A DNA stretch of 33,895 nucleotides, taken from positions 49,937-83,831 of IMG/VR virus record IMGVR_UViG_3300000227_000002. One strand, written 5' to 3'. Shown one piece after another: positions 1-7,045 of the stretch; the stretch's first letter is position 1; each line of letters starts with the position of its first letter. The translations under genes and the position numbers were made by a program. The notes under the pieces were generated by a model that saw nothing but the letters and a program-made list of their open reading frames with translations, did not search any database and was not told the DNA's origin. This DNA is from a virus.

Positions 1-1746
1 GTATCAAGTTTAGTAATTTGGAAAAATGCTATATATGACAACATTAATTTATATGATTTTGGATTAACAGCATTTGATATTGGAAGAACAAATTTAATGT
101 GGAGTGGTATTACAATAACACCTGATGATAAAATATTAAAATTATATAGAATTGGATATAACGATGTGATTAATCCAAGTAATTATGAAACATCTGGTAT
201 TACAACTATCACAACATATCCACCAATTAGTGCAACATCGGTAAACGATAATAAGTTTTTTAATTTAAATGGTGGTTATTTAATTGGATTTTTTAAATTA
301 CATGGATATAATTATCAATTATTACCAACCAGATATTATAATGGCATTACTATTGAAACTATTTTATATTTACACGAATATAGTAATGGTATTTTTTTAA
401 TGCTTGGTGCTCGTGCAGAAGATAAATATAATTCATATTTTAGTGGTGAAACGGTTACAGGATTAAGTCAGAATTATGGAATATATACAAGTGAGGATAA
501 TTTATTGAATGCATTATTGCTTGAAAATAAATTAAAAAAATCGTTTAGTGAACCAGAAAATAAATTTGAAGCAATTTACATAGAAAAATCATCGTTAGAT
601 AATTTAAAAAATAATCTAATTGCATTTGAAATTACTGGTGATAGGCATATTGAAATAAAATATATTAATGGTGATGGTTTAATTAAGTCAAATAAATCAA
701 CAAATATTTTAACTAATAGTGGATTTACTATTATTAGTATTGTATATATACCTGATGAAATTATTGATATTTCGGATACTAATGATTGTATAAAGCAAAG
801 AAATGGTGATTTATATGTATATGTTAATGGCAGATTGTTTTGGAAATTATTTAATTTTCCTGAATTTTATTTTAAATCATTCTATAATGATAGAGAAAAA
901 CAAATTGGTGTGCCGTATTCTATCAGTTGGGGTGGTGGTAGTTTTGGTTTAAAACATTCTTGGCATTATGATATACAAAAGTATTTGTTATATTCAAATA
1001 ATGATATTAATTACATTAATACCAATTTTAATTTAATTAGTAATCCAATTATTAATAATTGTAATAATTCATTAACTGGAAATACTATTGGTTTATCATT
1101 TAATGTTGATAATACTACGTTTGTTAACGTTGATACTTGTAATACATCAATTGAAAATCCAATTAATGTTTTTAATATTAAATATATTGGTAATGTTGGT
1201 GTAACAAATATCTCTTATTTCATAAAATACAATAATTTGATTTCTGTAATATCAAATAGAGAATATGAAGCGGAGTTAATTATATATAATAATGATTTTT
1301 TTATTAATGATGGATTAATTAAAATAATACCATATTCAGATATTTGTGATATTTTAATTACTGATGAGATTATATATAAATATCCTTTAAATAATAAAAA
1401 GGATTGGAGTTTAATTAAATGTAAATTTAAAATATCTGATAATATCGGTCAACAATTTATTAATATTGGTTTTTTAATTGAAACAAATGATAAATTAAAT
1501 TCAATTGGCAATTTATTTGTTGGTAGTTTTAGTTATACTGGACAAGATATTTTAGTTAAAGATAATAGAAAAAATAATTTATTAATAGAACAAAATTTTG
1601 ATAAACCATTTATTGGGGGAATACAAAAGTTAAGAATATATGAAAAAAGTTTAACATCAACTGAAATATTACATAATGCATATATAGAGTCACAAAAAAA
1701 TTCAAATATTATTATTAGTAAAGGCGGTAGATTAATATATAAATAA
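1..1746 (+). CDS. Phage structural protein with LamG-like fold, 5' end outside window
   Basis: The frame is open from base 1 and has no convincing start in the window; the ATG at 97 lies inside the protein. About 581 residues are visible. The sequence is rich in Asn, Ile and Tyr and made of short beta strands. Stretches such as LYVYVNGRLFWK (about base 810) and the C-terminal GGIQKLRIYEKSLTSTEI are typical of concanavalin/LamG-type domains in phage tail, fibre or appendage proteins: a strand naming the probe surface, then the closing strand with 'YEKSLTSTEI'. No signal peptide or membrane segment is seen. It is followed directly by a small zinc-ribbon gene. A virion surface or fibre role is inferred from the fold type only; the exact protein is not recognised. 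Confidence 0.75.
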   Translation, partial: VSSLVIWKNAIYDNINLYDFGLTAFDIGRTNLMWSGITITPDDKILKLYRIGYNDVINPSNYETSGITTITTYPPISATSVNDNKFFNLNGGYLIGFFKLHGYNYQLLPTRYYNGITIETILYLHEYSNGIFLMLGARAEDKYNSYFSGETVTGLSQNYGIYTSEDNLLNALLLENKLKKSFSEPENKFEAIYIEKSSLDNLKNNLIAFEITGDRHIEIKYINGDGLIKSNKSTNILTNSGFTIISIVYIPDEIIDISDTNDCIKQRNGDLYVYVNGRLFWKLFNFPEFYFKSFYNDREKQIGVPYSISWGGGSFGLKHSWHYDIQKYLLYSNNDINYINTNFNLISNPIINNCNNSLTGNTIGLSFNVDNTTFVNVDTCNTSIENPINVFNIKYIGNVGVTNISYFIKYNNLISVISNREYEAELIIYNNDFFINDGLIKIIPYSDICDILITDEIIYKYPLNNKKDWSLIKCKFKISDNIGQQFINIGFLIETNDKLNSIGNLFVGSFSYTGQDILVKDNRKNNLLIEQNFDKPFIGGIQKLRIYEKSLTSTEILHNAYIESQKNSNIIISKGGRLIYK

Positions 1747-1747
1747 T

Positions 1748-1951
1748 ATAACAAATTTACACGAAATATATAATGGATGGAAAAATTATATAATTCAAAA
1801 TAATGAAATTGAGAATTTAGCAAATAAAAGATTTAATATTTGCAATAATTGTAAATATCTTACTAAAAGAAGATATTGTCAATTATGCGGTTGCTATATG
1901 CCTGCTAAAGTTAGAAGTATTAAATCAAAATGCCGTTTGAATTTGTGGTAG
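1748..1951 (+). CDS. Small phage zinc-ribbon protein, probable ATA start
   Basis: A 67-codon frame follows the structural gene by one base. It carries ICNNCKYL, then YCQLCGCYM, AKVRSIKSKC and a final LW: four metal-binding cysteines in a CxxC...CxxCGC arrangement, with the conserved K and C-x-W end seen in a small protein common next to structural genes of T4-like phages. No ATG is in frame. The protein-like sequence begins at ATA 1748 (ATA-T-N-L-H-E-I), where ATG would be expected, so either ATA is used or the start codon is mutated. The last 27 bases overlap the convergent gene on the other strand. Function of the family is not known to me; zinc binding is inferred from the cysteines. Confidence 0.6.
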   Translation: MTNLHEIYNGWKNYIIQNNEIENLANKRFNICNNCKYLTKRRYCQLCGCYMPAKVRSIKSKCRLNLW

Positions 1952-2338
1952 TGTTGATATTTCTGACGCTATTAAATATGTGTCTTGTATTATTTTACCA
2001 CAAAAATTATTAGAATTTAAAAATTTTTTATTTTTTGATTCAATAAAAATTGTGCTATCGTTTAAATAAATTTCAACACATCCACTAATACACGTAATAC
2101 TATCAATGGCATTATCAGTTGAATATTTAAAATAAGTACTTTGTGGTATGTAAAATAACAATATGTTTTTGTTATTATTAATAATTGTACTACTTTTTAT
2201 ATTGTTATAATCGTTAAAATTATGAAAAATAAACCCACCAATTTTTATGTCGGATGGTATATGTGATAATAAATCGTTTATTTTTTTATTAATGGTTTGA
2301 TTTAATTTACCTAATATTTTTATTTTTTCATCATACAT
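1925..2338 (-). CDS. Hypothetical protein, possible cupin-like fold
   Basis: 137 residues, starting at ATG and ending in TGA inside the 3' end of the zinc-ribbon gene. The N-terminal 35 residues look helical (EKIKILGKLNQTINKKIND). The rest is strand-rich, with ITCISGCVEIYLNDSTIF followed by a charged turn and a last strand pair, which resembles a small jelly-roll or cupin-like protein lacking the usual metal histidines. It lies 15 bases downstream of the other minus-strand gene (2354-2944) and is probably cotranscribed with it, against the direction of most genes here. No family is recognised with confidence. Confidence 0.6.
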   Translation of the reverse strand: MYDEKIKILGKLNQTINKKINDLLSHIPSDIKIGGFIFHNFNDYNNIKSSTIINNNKNILLFYIPQSTYFKYSTDNAIDSITCISGCVEIYLNDSTIFIESKNKKFLNSNNFCGKIIQDTYLIASEISTLPQIQTAF

Positions 2339-2353
2339 TTTATGAAAAAAAAA

Positions 2354-2944
2354 TTAGTATTTAACATCTAGTTTTGTTTTACTTTCAATAATATCTTTAA
2401 CATAACTTTTAATAAATAATATTTTTATTTTAGACGGTGCTTTATCAAATTCATTTAATCGTATTTCATCATCCCCAAATTCTGCTCCTGATAAAATAAC
2501 ATCAATATCTAACCAATCCACATAATCTATCCAAGCATCATATTCTTCAGGATATGAATCTTCTGGTAAACCACTAATTTTTGCAGGTACATATACACCA
2601 TCTTCACTAATTTCAACTTTATCGCTATAAAATGCTAAAGTAAAAATAATAGGATTTTCATTATCATTATAATTATATTGAATTTTGACCACATATTCAA
2701 TACTTATCCACGATGCTTCATCATAAAAACTATCATAATTTCCACCAATTTTAATATCATTATCAATAATTTTTATTTTGTTTCTATGTGAAATGGAATC
2801 AACAATAAATTGTTTTTGAATTTCAGTATTTAATATTTTTGACCAATTTTCTTTTGATTTATTTTCTTTTTCATTATTTAAGAAATCAAAATCAACAATC
2901 TCTTCGTTAATAATTTTTATTATATTTTTTTTTACCATAAACAT
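2354..2944 (-). CDS. Hypothetical protein with capsid-targeting-like N-terminus
   Basis: 196 residues; the start may be the first ATG or the second (MVKKNIIKIINEE), two codons in. The N-terminus is a short basic/hydrophobic helix ending in I-N-E, a pattern shared with several other genes in the window and similar to the sequences that T4-type prohead protease cuts after (I/L)-x-E. The middle and C-terminal parts are acidic (EDSYPEEYDAWIDYVDWLDI), with a central beta-rich part. First gene of a two-gene minus-strand unit. Function unknown; an internal head protein is only a guess from the N-terminus. Confidence 0.6.
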   Translation of the reverse strand: MFMVKKNIIKIINEEIVDFDFLNNEKENKSKENWSKILNTEIQKQFIVDSISHRNKIKIIDNDIKIGGNYDSFYDEASWISIEYVVKIQYNYNDNENPIIFTLAFYSDKVEISEDGVYVPAKISGLPEDSYPEEYDAWIDYVDWLDIDVILSGAEFGDDEIRLNEFDKAPSKIKILFIKSYVKDIIESKTKLDVKY

Positions 2945-3058
2945 TTTTTTATAATAAATACTGTTTTTTATAAAAAAAGTATTTATTTTTGTGAATAATA
3001 TATTTTATTATAGAAAATAATATAAAAATCCCACAACCACATCAAAAAAAAAATTGAT

Positions 3059-3136
3059 GAACGGGTGTACCACATATAATGTTTGATTTGTATAATTATA
3101 AACTCCGTTCACATATAAAATAAACGGAGTTTTTTT
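3059..3136 (+). promoter_or_regulatory. Attenuator-like leader with alternative hairpins before the Pro-His-Gln tRNAs
   Basis: Three segments can pair in two exclusive ways. GAACGG (3059-3064) is complementary to CCGTTC (3105-3110), and the overlapping AACTCCGTT (3101-3109) is complementary to AACGGAGTT (3123-3131), which is followed by a T run. The first pairing would prevent the second, the terminator. A separate small hairpin CATCAA/TTGATG lies just before it (3040-3059). The same layout is found at 4787-4856 and 18355-18437, each time upstream of tRNAs. Confidence 0.5.
3100..3136 (+). terminator. Rho-independent terminator
   Basis: AACTCCGTT and AACGGAGTT form a 9-bp stem with a 13-base AT-rich loop, followed by seven T. 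It lies about 110 bases upstream of tRNA-Pro and overlaps the possible antiterminator described in the leader entry. It may also end transcripts that cross the gap at 2945-3240, which holds no gene that I can see. Confidence 0.7.
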
Positions 3137-3243
3137 ATAACAAATTTTTTAATTTATCGTATTAATAATGTGATATGATTGCAATGTATAATTTTATGGT
3201 ATTTGATTATTGATTTTTTTTATATGCCTAAATAATAGAATAT

Positions 3244-3318
3244 CGAGATGTTGGGGAGAGGTCACCCCGCTTGCGTTGGAAGCAAGAGAACTCGCAGGTT
3301 CGAATCCTGTCATCTCGA
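3244..3318 (+). tRNA. tRNA-Pro(UGG)
   Basis: Acceptor CGAGATG/CATCTCG pairs fully. The anticodon loop GTTGGAA sits on stem CTTGC/GCAAG, giving anticodon TGG. The T arm is GCAGG/CCTGT around TTCGAAT. No CCA is encoded. First gene of a three-tRNA group. Confidence 0.9.
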
Positions 3319-3331
3319 CAAATTAAAGTAT

Positions 3332-3406
3332 GATAATTGTAGAGAAATTGGTAAACTCATCAGATTGTGAATCTGAAATTTGCGGGTTCGAATCCCGTCA
3401 ATTACC
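3332..3406 (+). tRNA. tRNA-His(GUG)
   Basis: The anticodon loop TTGTGAA on stem TCAGA/TCTGA gives GTG. The acceptor has the extra 5' G typical of tRNA-His (G at 3332 opposite C at 3406), although the next pair is A-C. T arm GCGGG/CCCGT with TTCGAAT. Confidence 0.88.
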
Positions 3407-3485
3407 CCGAATTAAAATATTATATTTTATGAAAAGTATTAATGAATTACTCAATGATGAATTAAATTAATGCAATTTTATTTAT

Positions 3486-3558
3486 CGTCTCATAGTGTAA
3501 CGGATAACATAGCAGACTTTGAATCTGAAGATTGAAGGTTCGAATCCTTCTAGGACAA
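3486..3558 (+). tRNA. tRNA-Gln(UUG)
   Basis: The anticodon loop CTTTGAA on stem CAGA/TCTG gives TTG. The D arm AGTGTAACGGATAACA and the 3' end TAGGACA are typical of glutamine tRNAs. The acceptor 5' strand CGTCTCA pairs imperfectly (two mismatches), where TGTCCTA would be expected. Confidence 0.82.
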
Positions 3559-3580
3559 CTAAAAATTTACAAACAAATAA

Positions 3581-3676
3581 ATGAGTTTAGCAATATTTGA
3601 TATTTTAATACGAAAAAAATATTATAATAATTATTTTAATAATTTAAGTATTTATAAAAAAAAATTATATTATTAA
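3581..3676 (+). CDS. Possible 31-residue small protein
   Basis: A short frame of 31 codons (MSLAIFDILIRKK, then a Tyr/Asn-rich basic tail) between tRNA-Gln and the next gene. It ends 16 bases before that gene's ATG. Coding is uncertain because AT-rich spacer easily gives frames of this length; no family is recognised. Confidence 0.22.
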   Translation: MSLAIFDILIRKKYYNNYFNNLSIYKKKLYY

Positions 3677-3692
3677 ATAATATTAAATTATT

Positions 3693-4592
3693 ATGAAATT
3701 AGATAGTATTAAATTATTTGACATTTTAAAAAAAATAGACCCATCATTTAAAAATTGTATTAATGAAAATGCTTCATCAGCATTAAATGAACATAGAAAA
3801 TTAAGTGATATTGCACGTGAAATATATAATGATTGGAAACCAATTAGTCCATATGCAAAGCCATATTTGGATGCAATGTCACAATTAAATTCAATAGATG
3901 ATAAATATATTTATGATGATGGTAGAACTATTGTTACATATTTTTTATCAAATGCTAGTGGTTGGAAAGGAGAAAATGCCAAAAGAATAAAAAATGAATT
4001 AAAAAAAATGTTAGGCTTAAAAGAATCAATTGATAATAGTGATGAATCTAAATATAGTAATTGGTTTAATAATAAGCAAAATGATTTTGATGAATTTTAT
4101 GTTGATTTATTTAAATTATTTAATAAAGCAGATTTAGTGAATAAAGTTAAATTACAACAAGCATTTCCTGATTATATTTCAATTAATGATATTAATAATA
4201 ATCAAATTGATATAATAAATAAGTCTAATGATAATAAATCTAAGAAAAATAAAGAAATACAAATAAGTGGAGAAAAAGAATCAAAATTATTATTAGATTT
4301 TGCAAATAAACATAATTTGAAGATTAAATTAGTTAAATATAAGCATGGTGCAACTGAGGCTAATATAAAAAGAAAGAGCTTTGATTTAGTTGATTCTAAT
4401 AATAACTTATTAGTTAATATTGAACCAAAATCATATAATGAAAACAGTATTTATGGTAAAATTAAATGGTTAGTTCATGATTACACATCAAAACCATATA
4501 AATCATATTATATTAATTCATTGAAAGAACTTTCAAAAGTTTTGGGTGATTTTACTGTTTTTAATAATACAGGATTTAAAAGATATGATTAA
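3693..4592 (+). CDS. Phage hypothetical protein, candidate internal virion protein
   Basis: 299 residues. Three parts are visible. Residues 1-30 form a helical leader that ends in CINE and then ALNE, both (I/L)-x-E sites like those cut by T4-type prohead protease. Residues 35-110 (LSDIAREIYNDW, AKPYLDAM, IVTYFLSNASGW) form a compact helical domain that I have seen as a conserved domain of unknown function in T4-like marine and Bacteroidetes phages. Residues 190-299 form a mixed domain ending in FTVFNNTGFKRYD. The linker is rich in Asn, Asp and Lys. It follows the first tRNA group and stands alone before the 4.6-4.9 kb regulatory leader. No enzymatic motif is apparent. Confidence 0.7.
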   Translation: MKLDSIKLFDILKKIDPSFKNCINENASSALNEHRKLSDIAREIYNDWKPISPYAKPYLDAMSQLNSIDDKYIYDDGRTIVTYFLSNASGWKGENAKRIKNELKKMLGLKESIDNSDESKYSNWFNNKQNDFDEFYVDLFKLFNKADLVNKVKLQQAFPDYISINDINNNQIDIINKSNDNKSKKNKEIQISGEKESKLLLDFANKHNLKIKLVKYKHGATEANIKRKSFDLVDSNNNLLVNIEPKSYNENSIYGKIKWLVHDYTSKPYKSYYINSLKELSKVLGDFTVFNNTGFKRYD

Positions 4593-4643
4593 TTATTTGA
4601 TATTGTGATTATTATATATAAATAATATTTTTTTATAAAAAAA

Positions 4644-4674
4644 TTGTGTTATTTTGTAACATTTTGTATATTTG
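4644..4674 (+). promoter_or_regulatory. Bacteroidetes-type promoter of the tRNA-Asp leader
   Basis: TTG at 4644-4646, 20 bases, then TATATTTG at 4667-4674, matching the Bacteroidetes primary-sigma consensus (TTTG at -33, TAnnTTTG at -7). The surrounding bases (TGTAACATTTT before, ACGTATT after the box) are repeated at 18199-18235 before the second tRNA array, which supports a shared promoter module. Confidence 0.6.
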
Positions 4675-4681
4675 CAACGTA

Positions 4682-4856
4682 TTTATGATTAAATAAAAAT
4701 AATTTTAAATAAGAAAATTACTTGACATACTAGTTGTTTTAGTTTGTGGCATCTTATTATGGAATGATGCTAAACTATTGTTTTATGTCGGGTAATTACA
4801 ACATATATTCATTTATATAAAAAAACCCGACAACTAATAATGACGTCGGGTTTTTT
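4682..4856 (+). ncRNA. Structured leader RNA with alternative terminator/antiterminator
   Basis: The predicted transcript from the promoter at 4644-4674 is about 175 bases and has no credible gene. It contains a long hairpin, AGTTTGTGGCATC (4741-4753) against GATGCTAAACT (4766-4776), then GTCGGGT (4787-4793), ACCCGAC (4825-4831) and a second GTCGGGT (4845-4851) followed by T. The central segment can pair with either copy, and the pairing with the second is the terminator. This is the architecture of an attenuator or riboswitch; no known riboswitch class is recognised. tRNA-Asp lies 25 bases beyond the terminator, so readthrough would yield it. Confidence 0.5.
4825..4856 (+). terminator. Terminator in the leader before tRNA-Asp
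   Basis: ACCCGAC and GTCGGGT form a perfect 7-bp stem with a 13-base loop, followed by a T6 run; a run of A precedes it, so it could work in both directions. Confidence 0.75.
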
Positions 4857-4880
4857 GTTCTTTGATATAATTTTATATTT

Positions 4881-4954
4881 TGTACGTTGGTGAAGTTGAT
4901 TATCATACCACCTTGTCACGGTGGGGTTCATGGGTTTGAATCCCATACGTACCG
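4881..4954 (+). tRNA. tRNA-Asp(GUC)
   Basis: The anticodon loop TTGTCAC on perfect stem CCACC/GGTGG gives GTC. The discriminator is G, the aspartate identity base. Acceptor TGTACGT/ACGTACC pairs except at the first position. T arm ATGGG/CCCAT with TTTGAAT. Confidence 0.88.
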
Positions 4955-5120
4955 CAATAAAATCGCTGCGTTGCATGTGGTTGGAGTAATTAAATCCACA
5001 ATCCAACACCTAATGGATTTGAATTTATTACGCATTACTTATAATTTATAAAATTTTAACTCGTAAAATTTATTGATTAATACAAAATAATATTATTTAT
5101 CTAATAATAGAAAATAAATT

Positions 5121-5486
5121 ATGAATAACTATATTATTTATGGTACTGAAACCACACCAGAAATAAAATTTGATTATAATAATAAAATTATTATATTTGA
5201 AGGAGTTTCGCTACCCGAATATGGTAATGATTTTTATGACGATGTTGAAAAAAAAATTGTTGAATTTGTTAATTCCAATTCAAACAATATAACAATTATT
5301 TTTAATTTAGTTTTTATTAATACATCATCAAATAATAGAATTTATAATATATTAAAATTTTGTATTGATAATGTTAAAAATTTTCGTGTTATTTGGAAAT
5401 ATGAAAAAAATAATGATGTTATTTTAGAACATGGTGAAATATATGAAAAAGCATTAAATTTTAAATTTAAATTTATAGAATATTAA
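5121..5486 (+). CDS. SiaC-family (DUF1987-like) regulatory protein, copy 1
   Basis: 121 residues. The N-terminus YGTETTPEIKFDYNN, the element FEGVSLPEYGNDFYDDVEK, then IIFNLVFINTSSNNRI and FRVIWKYE follow the order of the SiaC/DUF1987 family (TPxIxFD, GxSxPEN...FY, FNTSSxK, VxWyY). In Pseudomonas, SiaC is a small phosphoprotein that binds a diguanylate cyclase under control of a kinase/phosphatase pair; related proteins are common in Bacteroidetes. The gene stops three bases before a second copy starts (TAATT ATG), so the two form a tandem pair between tRNA genes. What a phage would do with it is unknown; interference with host signalling is speculation. Confidence 0.65.
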   Translation: MNNYIIYGTETTPEIKFDYNNKIIIFEGVSLPEYGNDFYDDVEKKIVEFVNSNSNNITIIFNLVFINTSSNNRIYNILKFCIDNVKNFRVIWKYEKNNDVILEHGEIYEKALNFKFKFIEY

Positions 5487-5488
5487 TT

Positions 5489-5851
5489 ATGGCAGAAATT
5501 TTAGGCACAAATAATACCCCAAAAATAGTTTATGATGACATCAATAATGAATTATGTTTTAGGGGAAATTTATATCCCGAAAACACTAATGAAATATTTC
5601 AATCATATTATGATTTTATTGATAAATATGTTGGTGATAATATTTCAATATGTTTTGATATTGATTATATAAATTCAACATCAAGTAAAGAACTACTTAT
5701 TTTATTTAAATATTTAATATCAAAAAAGAAAATATAAACTTTTAATTGGATGATTTATTATTATGATGACGATATGTTAATGTTATATGATGATTTTAAA
5801 AATATATTACAAATCCCAATAAATATTATATATAAAAATATTAATAAATAA
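5489..5851 (+). CDS. SiaC-family (DUF1987-like) protein, copy 2, interrupted by TAA
   Basis: The first 82 codons give MAEILGTNNTPKIVYDD, FRGNLYPENTNEIFQSYYDF and FDIDYINSTSSKELL, a good match to the first half of the SiaC-like fold. TAA at 5735-5737 then stops the frame, but the same frame continues as TFNWMIYYYDDDMLMLY and DFKNILQIPINIIY up to TAA 5849-5851, which is the missing second half (V-x-W-Y-Y-D-x-D-D-D-M pattern). So there is one in-frame stop and no frameshift. It ends one base before tRNA-Val. Either a recent nonsense mutation, a base error, or readthrough. Confidence 0.6.
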
Positions 5852-5852
5852 T

Positions 5853-5926
5853 ATCCCTATAATTCAAATTGGAAGAGTGTCTACCTTACATGTAGAAAGT
5901 TGAGAGTTCGATTCTCTCTAGGAGTA
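5853..5926 (+). tRNA. tRNA-Val(UAC)
   Basis: Anticodon loop CTTACAT on perfect stem TCTAC/GTAGA gives TAC. T arm GAGAG/CTCTC with TTCGATT. The acceptor ATCCCTA/TAGGAGT has one mismatch and one wobble. Confidence 0.85.
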
Positions 5927-5997
5927 AAATAATTTAAAATTGTAGATTTTAAATCAGATAATGAATATATTAAAATTATTATAATTAAATTTAATAT

Positions 5998-6071
5998 ACC
6001 GATGTAGCTGAATAGGTATAGGCAACTGTCTTAGAAACAGAAATTTGTGAGTTTGAATCTCACCATCGGTA
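5998..6071 (+). tRNA. tRNA-Leu(UAG) with short variable loop
   Basis: Acceptor ACCGATG/CATCGGT and T arm GTGAG/CTCAC pair fully. Loop CTTAGAA gives anticodon TAG, which reads CUA (Leu). The variable loop has only five bases, whereas bacterial leucine tRNAs normally have a long variable arm, so the amino acid it carries is less certain than the anticodon. Confidence 0.75.
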
Positions 6072-6077
6072 CTAAAT

Positions 6078-6151
6078 GGCATAATAATCCAATTGGAAAA
6101 AATAATATTTTCAAAAACTATCCTGTGTAGGTTCGAATCCTACTTATGCCA
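6078..6151 (+). tRNA. Degenerate tRNA, apparent anticodon CAA
   Basis: Acceptor GGCATAA/TTATGCC and T arm GTAGG/CCTAC with TTCGAAT are perfect. The best anticodon arm is ATATT/ACTAT (one mismatch) with loop TTCAAAA, giving CAA (Leu UUG). The D stem does not pair properly and the variable loop is short. It may be a decayed tRNA. Confidence 0.5.
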
Positions 6152-6175
6152 CAATAAATATTTGTTATTATCATT

Positions 6176-6249
6176 GGGGACATAGTGATAAATGGATAAC
6201 ATGATAGTTTTACATTCTATAAATTTGGATTCGAATTCCAATATCTTTA
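6176..6249 (+). tRNA. tRNA-like, apparent anticodon UAC (Val)
   Basis: The T arm TTGGA/TCCAA with TTCGAAT and the D arm AGTGATAAATGGATAACA are clear. Loop TTTACAT on ATAGT/TCTAT gives TAC if the arm starts where it does in the tRNA-Gln of this window. The acceptor GGGGACA/TATCTTT holds three G-T pairs and one mismatch. Possibly a weakened second tRNA-Val. Confidence 0.5.
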
Positions 6250-6285
6250 CTAAAAATATTAGTATTTATATAAAAATAAAATACT

Positions 6286-6783
6286 ATGAAACATTTAATA
6301 TTTTCATATTTGATGATGTTATTGGTATTCTTATCGTATGTTGTATCAATAGCAATTATTTATGGAATACAGCGAAGTATTTCAAATAGTTATTATAAAT
6401 TACCATCAAAATACAATTTTTTATTTGTTTTATTTTGTTGGGGATTTTCATTTCCAGCAATAATTATTGGTGTCGAATTAACTAATAATTTTTTAATGTT
6501 TTTAGCGGGTGCAGGTATTGGTTTTGTTGGTGCTGCTGCTGCGTTTAAAGAAAAAATGACAAATAGTGTTCATATGACAGGAGCATATTCTGCTGTTGCA
6601 TTAAGTCAATTATCAATATTTTATGATTTTCATTTATATTATATTAATGTAATATTTATAGTTGGTGCATTATTAATGGAAATACTATCATATTACAATA
6701 AATTAAAAAATAAAATTTGGTGGCAAGAAATACTAGCATTTATTTCAATAATTATAACATATACGATTAAACTATTTTTTTAA
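6286..6783 (+). CDS. Multi-pass membrane protein of unknown function
   Basis: 165 residues. Hydrophobic segments at about 4-27 (LIFSYLMMLLVFLSYVVSI), 43-60 (FLFVLFCWGFSFPAII), 65-83 (a glycine-rich helix, FLAGAGIGFVGAAAAF), 96-111, 116-132 and 145-163 suggest five or six transmembrane helices with short loops. The glycine-rich third helix followed by Phe-Lys-Glu-Lys suggests close helix packing. It stands between tRNA genes. A similar layout is seen in unannotated Bacteroidetes membrane proteins, but I cannot name a family. Possible roles are superinfection exclusion or lysis control; neither is shown by the sequence. Confidence 0.7.
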   Translation: MKHLIFSYLMMLLVFLSYVVSIAIIYGIQRSISNSYYKLPSKYNFLFVLFCWGFSFPAIIIGVELTNNFLMFLAGAGIGFVGAAAAFKEKMTNSVHMTGAYSAVALSQLSIFYDFHLYYINVIFIVGALLMEILSYYNKLKNKIWWQEILAFISIIITYTIKLFF

Positions 6784-6791
6784 TAGCATAT

Positions 6792-6874
6792 ACGCAAGTG
6801 ACAGAGTGGTCAATTGTGATGGTCTCCAAAACCATTTGTTAATACACATGTAGGTTCGAATCCTACCTTGCGTA
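6792..6874 (+). tRNA. tRNA with Trp anticodon CCA and long variable arm
   Basis: Acceptor ACGCAAG/CT T GCGT pairs fully, T arm GTAGG/CCTAC is perfect, and the loop CTCCAAA on ATGGT/ACCAT gives CCA. The variable region is 14 bases with a small TGT/ACA stem, and the D loop AGAGTGGTCAA is like that of serine tRNAs. A normal tRNA-Trp has a short variable loop. Decodes UGG; charging by TrpRS or SerRS is uncertain. Confidence 0.8.
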
Positions 6875-7045
6875 CATTAATTTATAATATAAAAAATAAT
6901 TATTTTTATTATATGTTAATATGTTAATACAACTTAAAATTTTATTGAGTGATTCATACGATATTATTAATATATGATAATTGTAACAATTTAATTTTAT
7001 TATTGTATATATAATTAAATATATTATGTTGTTCTTTGATATATT

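Noticed and set aside
6192-6389. 65-codon frame overlapping the tRNA at 6176
   Set aside because: Begins inside the tRNA and overlaps the membrane-protein gene in another frame.
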